Below are positions 1-8,477 of a stretch of DNA of 11,077 nucleotides, one piece after another. Under the pieces are notes generated by a model that saw nothing but the letters and a program-made list of their open reading frames with translations, was not told the origin of the DNA and ran no database searches. This DNA is from Euperipatoides rowelli. Its lineage: Eukaryota; Onychophora; Udeonychophora; Euonychophora; Peripatopsidae. Positions within the stretch are counted from its first letter, which is position 1, and each line of letters starts with the position of its first letter. The position numbers were made by a program, and so were the translations under genes. The stretch is taken from the NCBI GenBank assembly GCA_003024985.2, contig PXIH01S0005686.1, one strand, 5' to 3'.

Positions 1-66
1 GAGGCAAGTACTCTCACCACCAGATCTTGACAATCGTAAATTTCAAGTTGGGTTTTTTGAGAATCT

Positions 67-190
67 TTTTTTTTTAATTTTTTAAATTTTTTCGGCCCCC
101 TGGGGGTCAGGACCCCCCTCCCCCCGTATTGCGGGGTTTTGCGGCCTATAGATCCGGGCCTGGTGTGAGCTTAGCCTCCACTGTACTAAT
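67..190 (-). repeat. GC-rich hairpin block with A-rich tail, probable retroelement end
   Basis: In an otherwise AT-rich window, 94-165 is very GC-rich and palindromic. GGGGGTC (102-108) pairs with GACCCCC (111-117) across a 2-nt loop, and CCCCG (122-126) pairs with CGGGG (132-136) across a 5-nt loop. On the minus strand the block is followed by a long A-rich tail (91 down to 66), which suggests the 3' end of a retrotransposed element on that strand. The 71-codon minus frame across it shows no known protein and I do not call it a gene. Confidence 0.4.
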
Positions 191-903
191 TGACCACAAG
201 ACTCATCAACTTTAAAATAGTGCAATGTTGAATTTAAGCAAATTTCAATAACAATTGGGGAAGGGGAAAAAGTATATTTATTTTTTATTTTCATCATAAC
301 AGGTTTTCATATTTCACTCTGTTAACTGCATGATCAAATGAGAATCGGAAGTACAGTAGACTACACTATAATCCAAAAGTTGAATTTTGTCCCTATCCCT
401 GTCAAACTTCCAAAGTTTAAAAAAATGTTTAGGACCAAAAAGCATAGTAAAAACAACATTTAAATAAGTTATTTCTTTAAGAATTAAGTAACCATTATTG
501 ACCAATCACAAAACTGTAAAATTTTAAACTCTTGCAAAATATTAACTGTATGTTCAAGCAAGATTTAATTTAACCTTAAGAAGACTATGTAGGCTACTGT
601 ATATGATTATGAATGTAATATAAAATATTTTGAGTCCTGATAAACTTTTTTACTGCCACTATATTTCCTGATATAGATTTGATTAAGAAAACGTTAGGTT
701 AAATGGACCAGTTCACCCTTCAGATTGAATTAAATATTAATAGACAAAATTTGCCTTACAATCATAAACAGCTATTTCTATACACGTTTCACATATAGAG
801 GAATAAAAAAATACTATTAATAAATGAACTACTATTAGAGAACAAGTCAGGAAGAAATGCTTTGTTAATAATTTTGTTAAGAGAAGATTAAAGTGACAAT
901 AAA
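191..903. other. AT-rich stretch with no recognised feature
   Basis: Short open frames only, none with coding-like composition or clear splice signals. It may be the 3' flank or a further intron of the minus-strand gene. Confidence 0.5.
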
Positions 904-950
904 TTATGAAATAGAATCTTGGGCTGAAGCTGCTAAGTTAATAACTGTTT
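904..950 (-). CDS. Candidate short terminal coding exon
   Basis: A TTTAG acceptor (AG at 952-951) precedes 47 nt that would accept a phase-1 exon: the split codon becomes GAA, then TVINLAASAQDSIS, then TAA at 906-904. The peptide is less AT-driven than its neighbours. The acceptor lacks a good pyrimidine tract. It also cannot directly follow the 22-nt microexon, whose exit phase is 2, so the two are alternatives or one is wrong. No convincing minus-strand AATAAA follows closely. Weak call. Confidence 0.18.
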
Positions 951-1239
951 CTAAATGTATATCCCCCCAAATTATGAATGGATAAAATAAATAAAACAAT
1001 ATGTAATGTAGGCTATTAAATGATTTGGTAATAAAAATAATTATCGTGAACAATATTGTAGAAATGAATTCATTTGAATAATACCTCACAATAGATAGAA
1101 TAATCACGTCTACAAAATGGTTAGACACAAGAAACAAAGAGAAAACAAAGGAAAAATAGAAGATTTCATTTGCTTTATGTTATACAAAGAATAGATAAAG
1201 AGATGCTAACTTCAAATACACTGATTGATAGCCACTTAC

Positions 1240-1261
1240 CAAGACCAGATTTTTTTTTTAC
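1240..1261 (-). CDS. Candidate 22-nt microexon
   Basis: On the minus strand an uninterrupted pyrimidine tract (TTTCTTTCTTTCCTTGAG) is followed by 22 nt and then a near-perfect donor, CTTG|GTAAGT (GT at 1239-1238). Entered in phase 1 from the exon ending at 1363, the frame is open: three Lys codons, then Ile, Trp and Ser, leaving in phase 2. The intron in between would be 101 bp. The exon length depends on a run of ten A, so a one-base assembly error would change the phase. The splice signals are among the best in the window, but the exon is too short to prove from sequence. Confidence 0.33.
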
Positions 1262-1362
1262 CTCAAGGAAAGAAAGAAATGACAATGAATTTGCACAATT
1301 TTGTATATGCATCACAGTAATAAGTATTTAAATTAGATGTCCACGTTTCCATGGATTCCTAC

Positions 1363-1500
1363 CTTGGTCTCGATATTGCCCAGTACCAGGCGGAGGGGTT
1401 CGAAGGCCTAATTGTTCTGCTGCGGACATANGTGGCCGCGACTTGGAAAGTTTGGTGTTGGGCGAAGATGGTACACCAGGAATTGGACCAATCACAGGCT
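1363..1500 (-). CDS. Downstream coding exon (46 codons), Pro/Ser-rich, same gene
   Basis: On the minus strand a pyrimidine-rich tract ending TTTGTAACAG (acceptor AG at 1502-1501) precedes 138 bp that are clearly less AT-rich than their surroundings. They end at CAAG|GTAGGA (donor GT at 1362-1361). Entering with two bases of a codon, as the phase-1 donor at 2236 requires, the frame is fully open: the joined codon is GAG (Glu), followed by PVIGPIPGVPSSPNTKLSKS and MSAAEQLGLRTPPPGTGQY, ending RDQ. The exon is phase 1-1, like the big exon. It looks like a proline-rich linker with a conserved-looking helix start, but I do not recognise the family. The N at 1431 makes one codon CNT (Leu, Pro, His or Arg). 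Overlapping open frames on the plus strand and in another minus frame do not respect these splice sites and are shadows. Confidence 0.75.
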
Positions 1501-2235
1501 CTGTTACAAATAAGAGTAATCAAACCTATTGGGGAAAAGGCCAATACTGACAGAATGTTAAGCTATTGTTTTAATGGCCAGTCGAGTCCATTAGAATGTC
1601 AGGGTCATGCTGGTGCATGCTGGGATTGGGAACATTTTAACATGGTTAGAATGGAAAAATGCACAGAATTAATGAGAAAATAATGAAATGAGATGATAAT
1701 GATGAGGGAAATGTAAGACATAAAAATTCTAAAATGAAAATGAAAGAAAATCTAATTATAAATAAAATTTAGTGCATAATTTAGAAGAATATAAATTTTA
1801 ATCTACTTTAACTTATAAAATACAGTAACAAAGGGAAAAGTTATAGTAAAAAAAAAATTATTGTATAGTTTTATTCTATTTACTGTATATTATTTTCTCT
1901 AATGAGAAAGTAATAAAATTAAATCTTTGTTAATTCTTTTAAGCTTTATGTAAATTGTATTTTTTAACAAACAATAAAAATCTGAAAAATTATTAGCAAA
2001 TAAATGTCCACTTTTAATATTCAGGCAATCATTAATAATTAAGTTATTTAAATAATAGATAATTAATATAATTAAAAACCTATAAGAAAAAAAAAATGAG
2101 CATGAAAGATGGAAAAATGAATGGTTTTTTTTTTTTTTTCCAAGTTACAAATATTAGAATGCAGGGAAAGTTAAAGAATAAATATTAATGATTTTTACAT
2201 CAAATTAATGTTAGTAAAGAAATTTGTTAGTTAAC
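1501..2235 (-). other. Intron between the two coding exons
   Basis: This 735-bp AT-rich intron has a rather weak donor (GTTAAC at 2235-2230) and a good acceptor (CAG at 1503-1501). It contains a long A-run on the transcribed strand (T-run near 2126-2140 on +) and no other open frame that looks coding. Retaining it would end the protein one Gly after WEE, because TAA lies within the donor sequence. TTTATT on the plus strand near 1870 reads as AATAAA on the minus strand, so a transcript that retains the intron could be polyadenylated there; this is inference. Confidence 0.65.
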
Positions 2236-5019
2236 CTTCCTCCCAAGAGGGTGCAGCAGCAGTAACTTCTTTATTAGTGCCAAGGACAGGATACAGTTGC
2301 TTATGACTGGTAAAAATATCAAAATCACTGTCTGTGCTAAGCTTCTGGGAAGGAGATGGTAGGGTTTCAAGAGTAGAAGTTGTGTTAATGTTTGTGACAT
2401 GTACCTTGGATATAGGTGTAAATGTAATAGTTGTGTAACTACGATCTTGTTTCCATTCAGCTGCAACTTTATCGATCTCAACCAATGCAGCTCTAAATGG
2501 TGATAGAATGTCATCCGAGTCAACATCACTCTCTGAGTCAGAAACCATATTTTCATCAGTCTGATTTTTTATTATATTTTCATACAACGGCAAATCTTTT
2601 TTCTGTAAATTATCCTTTGAGAATACTTTTTTATATTCATCCCGATTGTTTTTTGCATTATCCAAATGTTTCGATATTTCAGTATGGGATATTTGTTGGG
2701 AACTTGCTGCAAAAGAATCTAATGTGTTAGTTATTTTCTTAAATGGAAATGGTCTTGTAACTTCTGATAAATGNGGCACACTTGACTCCTTTGTTTCATT
2801 GGCTTTTGTTTGGTTTATATTTAACCAGCTCTGTACATTGTCAGTTCTAGCGTCTAAATGTATTTTATGACCCTCCTGATTATATTTAATTCTTCTATTT
2901 TGGTAACATCGGTTAAAATCATGTTGATCAAAGTTAAATTGGTTATCTGATTTATGAAAATCTGGTAAACTTCTCTGGTCATATTGTAGTGAAGAAGGTC
3001 TATGAAATGGTAAAGCAGTGTAACTGTACCAGCGATACATCTTATGTCCAGGAATATTATAACTATGATTGCTTGAATTGTGAAAAATTGGAAAAAAATG
3101 GATATCTGGCAAACCAATTTTTGATGATACAGGCTGAACTTCATTGTTACGACTAAAACCTCTATCCGGATTTTCATAATACTTATTTTCTAATTTAATA
3201 CTATATACATTTTTATTTGTTAATTCATCAACTTCTTCATCTTCATCATCACTATCAGAATCTGTATCATCTAGTTTTGTAAGGTCTGGTAGACTTTTGC
3301 TAAGATCAGATTTAATAGTAAAATAATTGTCCGTCTTATTTACCCGAGAAACTTTATTATGAACTTTGTAAGAACTTAAGCTTTCAAACTTTTCTGTGTA
3401 ATTTTTAACATGACTTGTATAAGATGGTGGTAAAGTAGAAGCTTTCTTTACTAATTTGGGATGAATAACTTCTACATGGTCCTTTGATTTCTTTTGTAAT
3501 TCTGTTTCAACAATTTTCAATTCTTCAGGTTCATGATTTATTGATAAAGTAACTGTACTTATCTGTGGGGTAGAATTTACTTCAGCTTTAACTTTATTAT
3601 TAATGTTTTTATCCATTAATTGTGACATACAAATTGTTTTGTCCTGAACTGGCGATGTAATAAACAAATTAGATTCACAGATGTAATTATTTTTATCTTT
3701 ACTATTTGCAAAATTTACTTTAATATTTATATTATTTTCATCTTTAATACTATCATTTAAGTTCTTCTCTTGTACTTCTGAGGTCTGAGTAGAGTTTGTC
3801 ACATAGCATTTTTGTGCCCAAACAAGTTCACCAGATTCATCTTTCTTTGTATCTTCTTTGGTAGGTTTTGAATCCAGATCAATTTTTGTGCTATAAATTT
3901 GGAATGATTTATCCTTTTTTAATGGTGAAGCAGATGTTTTTGTGATATAAAAAGCATTAGTCTCTTTTGGATTATGATTTAAAGAATTAATAGGTTCACT
4001 GTTAGTCCTAATTACACNATTATTTTTTCTACATGAAAGATTTTGGTTAGATAAATTGGCTAATTTATCTGAACTAGATTTAAAGCTATCTGATTCTTTT
4101 ATCTGCGATGTTTCTATACTTTCAGTCAATACAGGAATAGAAGGCTCAGGTTTTTGTGGTTTTTGATTTGTATCTTGCTTAGAACTTACATTTGTTTCAG
4201 CACAATCTGTGTGATGATTTTCTAAAATATAAGTTCTCACTGAAGAAAATGTGTTCTGACTCAAAATTACTGAATTCACTTCTTTTAATAATCGTTCTTT
4301 GGCCTTTTCAATTCCTTCAGAAAAAGATGAACGTTTTAAAGACTGTTCTAATAACAAAGAATCTTTTGTACTAAGTGCATTTTGATCGGTGTTGGAGATT
4401 TTCTCAATTTTATAATTTAAATCTTGTCTTACATTGCTTTTATTAGCTACCTGAGTAGAACTTTCCATTGTTTCTGGAATATTTTCTTTGTAACTACTGT
4501 CTTCATATTCAGAATATATAGTTGTTTTTGGTCTTTTAGGTTGATTAAAGCGAGAATCTTTTTTATAAAAAACGACAGTAAAATCAGATTCTTTATTTTT
4601 AGTTTCAGGTTCTTTTTTAGTAACATTTGGATTATCATTTTTCTTATTATAAATAGGTGAAATACTAATTTGATTTTTGGCAATATTTGATAACATTCTT
4701 CCTTCTAAAGATACTGATGACTCTTGATCCACATTTTCTTGATCTCTCCGATATAAATCTATTTGACGCCGTTTTTGAGGCTGCCAATCTTTATTAAGCT
4801 CATATGATTTTTTATGGTTTCTGAACTCTGATGGTTTTGAATCCAAAGTATTTGAAGTTTCATTTAGTTCCTGGTTAGAACCGTCAGTTGGAATTATTGA
4901 TATGACTGGTGGTGAATATTGTAGTGTAGTTTTGAATGTGGTTGTATACATCTGATTGAAATTAGTAGGGCTAGGAGAGTTAGAGTTGTTAGTAGAAGAG
5001 GGTGAGTTGGCAGGTGAGT
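2236..5019 (-). CDS. Large internal coding exon (928 codons) of an unrecognised disordered protein
   Basis: The frame stays open for 2,784 bp, which is very unlikely by chance in DNA this AT-rich. I start the exon at 5019, not at the ATG at 4951. The same frame continues upstream for 22 Ser/Pro/Asn/Thr-rich codons to a T-rich tract ending ATAG, a good splice acceptor. It ends at an AAG|GTTAAC donor; without splicing, a TAA stop (2233-2231) follows at once. Both ends are phase 1. Numbered from the ATG, the protein has an SLPDL motif near residue 552, an acidic Asp/Ser/Glu run near 559-574, a second acidic run near 802-814, and a possible amphipathic helix near 818-838 (AALVEIDKVAAEWKQDR). I see no membrane segment, signal peptide, zinc-finger Cys pattern or known catalytic motif. 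The composition (Ser, Asn, Lys, Asp, Thr) suggests disorder and a scaffold or adaptor role, which is inference. Two Ns fall inside: 2774 is a synonymous third position (CCN, Pro), while 4018 is NGT (Cys, Ser, Arg or Gly). Confidence 0.85.
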
Positions 5020-5199
5020 CTATAAAAAAAAACCAAACAAAAGGAAACCAAAATAAAATAAAATAATAAAAACATAAAAGACTACATAAAAATAGATAAT
5101 CATAACAGCTATCAGAAATATATAAAATATAAATTAAATTTTTGAAAATTTAATATAGACTAGTAGAAAATAAAGTGGTATTGAAATTTCATAATGTGG

Positions 5200-5366
5200 T
5201 GAAAGACATCATGGAATTTTATGACAGTGGAATTCAAATCTAATACAATTAAAAGTGTCATGGAATGATTTTAAAATAGGAAACAATGTAATCAAAAACA
5301 TCTTGGAACATAAGTTAACTGGAAGTTAAATTCCATAATATAATAAAATATATCATGGATTTTTAA
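5200..5366 (+). repeat. Degenerate ~48-bp tandem repeat
   Basis: The core (A/G)TCATGGA, preceded by an AAAAG/AAAAA-type run and often followed by T/A-rich sequence, appears near 5209, 5258, 5302 (as TCTTGGA) and 5353. The spacings are 49, 44 and 51 bp. The copies have diverged strongly, so the unit is only visible as a shared core and rhythm. It lies in the presumed intron just upstream of the large exon. Confidence 0.45.
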
Positions 5367-5506
5367 AAAAAATATTAAATGCTCTCAGCTGATAATTTAA
5401 ATAATAAATTTTCTATACGGTACTAAAAACAAATTACAATATTGTATAATATGGACAAAATTCTACATGCTACCGATATGGGTACATTTGTTTGAGGATG
5501 GAAGTA

Positions 5507-5757
5507 CAGAGTGTCTGATAATTGCTTTTATGACAACAATTTAACATGAACCAAAAGTTGAATCTACAACGTATCCGAGAATTACCTTTATGATAACGAT
5601 TTAACATAACTTATGAACGCAAAGTTGTATCTACAGGGTTTCTGAGAATTACCTTCATGATAACGATTTAACATAACTTATGAACGCAAAGTTGTATCTA
5701 CGGGGTTTCTGAGAATTACCTTTATGATAACGATTTAACATAACTCATGAACCAAAA
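5507..5757 (+). repeat. Four tandem copies of a ~67-bp transposon head
   Basis: The motif GA(G/T)AATT plus its trailing sequence recurs with starts near 5517, 5577, 5644 and 5711. The spacings are 60, 67 and 67 bp, the first unit lacking about 7 bp. Each unit begins TAC followed by a degraded terminal motif (CAGAGTGTC, CAACGTATCC, CAGGGTTTCT, CGGGGTTTCT) and contains ATGATAACGATTTAACATAA or a close variant. The right end of the element has one copy only, so the amplification is one-sided. Confidence 0.85.
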
Positions 5758-5819
5758 GTTGTGTTCACAAACCGTTTGCTGCAATTTGTTTATCAACTCA
5801 AAAAGCTTTTTACATGTCA

Positions 5820-6476
5820 TTAGTAGATCTCTACATGTGACCCTTTTTTTGCACACAGCACATCAAGGTGAAACTCAATTTCTTGCCATGTGTTGGCGGA
5901 GCTTCCTTTTTATCATGGTACCTATGTCATTCAGTGTTTCTTTTAGGCATACCACCAGGGGGACTTAGCCCTTCCCCGGAGTGAACCAACCATCCCCACC
6001 TGGGGAAAATCAACTAAAATAAAAGTTATAAAATCAAACAGAAAGTCAACAAAATGTCTAGAAAACCTAAAAAAAAAAGCTTATAAAAAAGCAATACACT
6101 AAATATATAATCCTGAAACCCCCCCCCCCCCCGGAACCTGTGAAATGCACCCCCAGAGAAAATTGTCTGAAAGAAACACTGATGTCATTCGTTATTCGAG
6201 TCTTAAGAACATTAAGGTTTGGTACACGTGCAGTAAATCATATCCTTAAACATAACCAAGTGGGGTTATGTCAGTGTTGAGTGATTTAAACAATGACCTT
6301 GACCTTTGTCCTGCAGTAAACTTCCAGTCCATAAACTTCTTTATACATGTATGGATTGTAGGTACACTTGGTGATTCTTTCCTATATGCTGTTTGAAATT
6401 TGCATTAGACAGTTATTGAAGATTGCGTTTTGGCCAATCACAGTCAACATTGTGCTTTTTCTTGTACAGACGCCAT
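5820..6476 (-). pseudogene. Broken mariner-like transposase (DUF4817-like N-terminus, DDE C-terminus)
   Basis: The frame from ATG 6476-6474 reads MASVQEKAQC, two TGA stops separated by one Leu, LAKTQSSITV, a TAA, and then KESPSVPTIHT. This is the helix-turn-helix N-terminal region typical of a common arthropod mariner-like transposase. About 55-70 residues in, the frame jumps to DITPLGYV, matching the SPDLxPxD-to-GYVKD region around the third catalytic Asp, so the middle with the first two catalytic acids is missing. It continues, with frameshifts, as VPNLNVLKTRITNDI, is cut by the nested MITE, resumes as GTMIKRKLRQ, shifts again, and ends TWQEIEFHLDVLC then GSHVEIY and a stop at 5822-5820. 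The full-length family is roughly 330-350 residues. Stops, frameshifts and deletion make it dead. Confidence 0.85.
5932..6181. mobile_element. hAT-type MITE nested in the transposase pseudogene
   Basis: The left end CAGTGTTTCTTTTAGGCA and the reverse complement of the right end, CAGTGTTTCTTTCAGACA, agree at 16 of 18 positions. The flanks 5924-5931 and 6182-6189 are both ATGTCATT, a perfect 8-bp target-site duplication, which is the hAT hallmark, as is a CAG-starting terminus. The 250-bp insert has no coding capacity and contains a 14-C run (6119-6132) and a short CCCC-to-GGGG palindrome (CCCCACCTGGGG near 5995). Removing it with one duplication copy restores the continuity of the transposase frame (RITNDI then GTMIKRKL), which independently confirms the boundaries. 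Confidence 0.88.
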
Positions 6477-6877
6477 TTGCATTAAAATTGCTCTCTGCTG
6501 CCCTCTATTGAGCAACAAAAAAATTTTGAATTGATAAAAAATTGCAGCAAACGGTTTGTGGATATGACTTCTGATTCATGAGTTATGCTAAATCATTATC
6601 ATAAATGTAATTCTCGGACACCCTGTATATTGATACGCGCATTTCAACAATAACTATGTGCCTTAGTGATTGATGTAATCTATAGCAGACGATATTTTCT
6701 TTCATTCCGACAGACATAACATTAGCATTTGATGTGAGATTTTACGTCAAAAAGGGTTATAACTATATTTTCTTCTTCTATAGACAATTCCTTTACTGCA
6801 AAGATAAAAGAAGAAGAAACTCAACATATCAATATATTAGCAGGTTGACCATTATGGAAGACATGGTGATCCCCATG

Positions 6878-8047
6878 CTTTAGACTTAGGCCAGCTTTAC
6901 ACTTCCATTGGATCACAGCGGTTGAATCACCAAATGTTCAATACCTTGTCTCTTATGAGTTTGTCTACAGTTAGCGATACAATTGCCTCTTTCACAGAAG
7001 GCTGTGGTCGAATTGCAGGTTCGCAAAAGTAATTGTTTGCAATTTGAGCACAGTTACTTGTGATTCATTTTGTTTTCATAGTTGTGTCTATACTAGTGGT
7101 TCAATTGCACAATGTGGTTCCGTTATTAAAAATAACAAAAATATTAATTTTAAAATTAATTTAAATATCATTTCCCTATTAATAAATTTCATAACTTTTT
7201 ATTTATTTATTTTTTATTCTATTTAAAATAACCGACCGAAAAATATTATTATTTAAAGACAATAATAATGAAAAAAGAATGAAGAAAAAAATATTAAACG
7301 GAATAAAGATTAATGGATTCTGGTTATGTTTCTTAATGTATTGCTTTGTTGTAATTGCATACTTATTAATTGCATATTGAAAACTGTTTGTACTTGTTAC
7401 CAACTGCAATTTTAAATTGTGTGTTTGTTTTGTTAAGGTAGTCGTCATGGACTAAATGTGATAGATCGTCAAGAGTTTGAATTGACATGTGGTAATAGTC
7501 TTGAATTTTTGGAAGAATGATTTTGAAAGTGGCACTACAAACAGGTAAATTGGCCTAGTTGTAGACTCTTTGCATTTAGTTTTATTTAGGCTAGTATTGT
7601 TACATTTTTTACAAACAAACTAGTCTTAAACCTGTAAACAACTTAATCAGTACATAAATACAAACTAAATAATAACAGACATTCTAAAGATACAAAATAT
7701 TAAAATATTATAAAGAAAAAATATAAAACTAATAAATGAAACACTATTATTTTCCCCTGTCTTTAAACACGTTGTGCGCCGCTTTTTATAAACACGATAA
7801 TTAGAATTAATGCTATCAAAAAGGCTTCCATTTTAAAGATTCTCAATTTTTTTTGCACAAAATCGTAATCTATTTACATTCCAACATTTATCACAATTCC
7901 TAACTGGTGTTGCAATCGAATGATCCCAAATTATAAATCATGGCCAAAAATTTGCTTAGTTTTGAATCTCACACGCTGTTGCAATCCACCCGTGTGTGTG
8001 ATCTATTCGCCATTCAAATCATAAGTGTAGAGGAAGTCTTAGAATTT
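6878..8047. mobile_element. Probable decayed DNA transposon with imperfect inverted ends
   Basis: The left end (TTAGACTTAGGCCAGC then TTTACACTT) resembles the reverse complement of the right end (TAAGACTTCC then TCTACACTT). Next to both ends lie repeated variants of a TGATTCAATTGCAC-like motif, for example near 6910, 7065, 7100 and, inverted, near 7915 and 7975-8030. Multiple subterminal copies are typical of several DNA transposon families. The interior is AT-rich and shows no transposase. I see no clear target-site duplication, so the boundaries and class are uncertain. Confidence 0.4.
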
Positions 8048-8462
8048 TTTCTTAAACAATACCCAAAACAGGAGTTTGACAACTTCTGATGTTCAATTAC
8101 TGTGACAAGTTATGACTAATTGACATATAAGGGTTAATATTTTTTTTTTACAATAATTACTGTATATAAAAATTTTTAGCAATTTTTTATTTTTATAAGA
8201 TAACATGGTTGTTGGGAATTGTTGAGGATACACCAATGTACTTTACATCCTTCATTTATTTTTAATATTTAGAATTAACATTTCATGGCTGTGGCCAAAT
8301 TATTGTTATAATAAAGTTGTTGTTTTTTTTACCCAAAGCAGCTTTAGACCCTTTCATTTTTTTATTTATTTTTAAGAGTGATTAAGTGATTATTACATTT
8401 TGACTTTCAGGTGATAAACTTATACATTTTTTAAATCAAAATTTAATGCAGATTTTAAAATC

Positions 8463-8477
8463 AAAACTAAAAAATTT
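8463..8477 (+). repeat. Left target-site duplication of the SINE
   Basis: AAAACTAAAAAATTT is identical to 8873-8887 on the far side of the SINE. Because the SINE tail is also A-rich, the exact 5' limit of the right copy is ambiguous by a few bases. Confidence 0.85.

Larger units (their letters stand above)
5507..6625. mobile_element. Internally deleted mariner-like DNA transposon
   Basis: The ends are CAGAGTGTC on the left and its near complement GACACCCTG on the right, flanked by TA on both sides (5505-5506 and 6626-6627), as expected for Tc1/mariner insertion. The right inverted repeat is about 110 bp and matches the innermost left copy closely, including the shared CAAACCGTTTGCTGCAATTT. 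The left end carries extra tandem copies of the terminal unit. Inside, on the minus strand, are the remains of a mariner-type transposase with a large internal deletion, plus a nested hAT-type MITE. The 1,119-bp copy cannot encode an active transposase. Classification rests on the TA duplication, the termini and the protein fragments. Confidence 0.85.

Noticed and set aside
904-1137. 77-codon minus-strand frame as a gene
   Set aside because: Most of it is Ile/Phe/Tyr-rich translation of AT-rich DNA. Only its last 15 codons look coding, and they are listed separately as a weak terminal-exon candidate.
1351-1683. 110-codon plus-strand open frame
   Set aside because: It is mostly antisense to the well-supported minus-strand exon 1363-1500, has no splice or family support, and extends into AT-rich intron.
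2231-4951. Single-exon gene model starting at the ATG 4951 and ending at the TAA 2231
   Set aside because: The frame continues 22 codons upstream to a splice acceptor, and the stop lies just inside a donor whose splicing gives an in-frame continuation. The ATG is most likely internal.
5011-5019. Plus-strand CAG|GTGAGT, a perfect donor
   Set aside because: It lies in the antisense of a coding exon with no plus-strand exon before it. I treat it as coincidental.
5507-5757. CRISPR-like array of four ~67-bp repeats
   Set aside because: Repeats are contiguous with no spacers, match a transposon terminus, and the genome is eukaryotic.
8333-8357. Rival first exon on the minus strand (MKGSKAAL, phase 1)
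   Set aside because: Phase fits, but the donor GGG|TAAAA region is weaker, the leader is poly-A/T, and no promoter-like tract precedes it. Kept only as a caution for the 10165 candidate.
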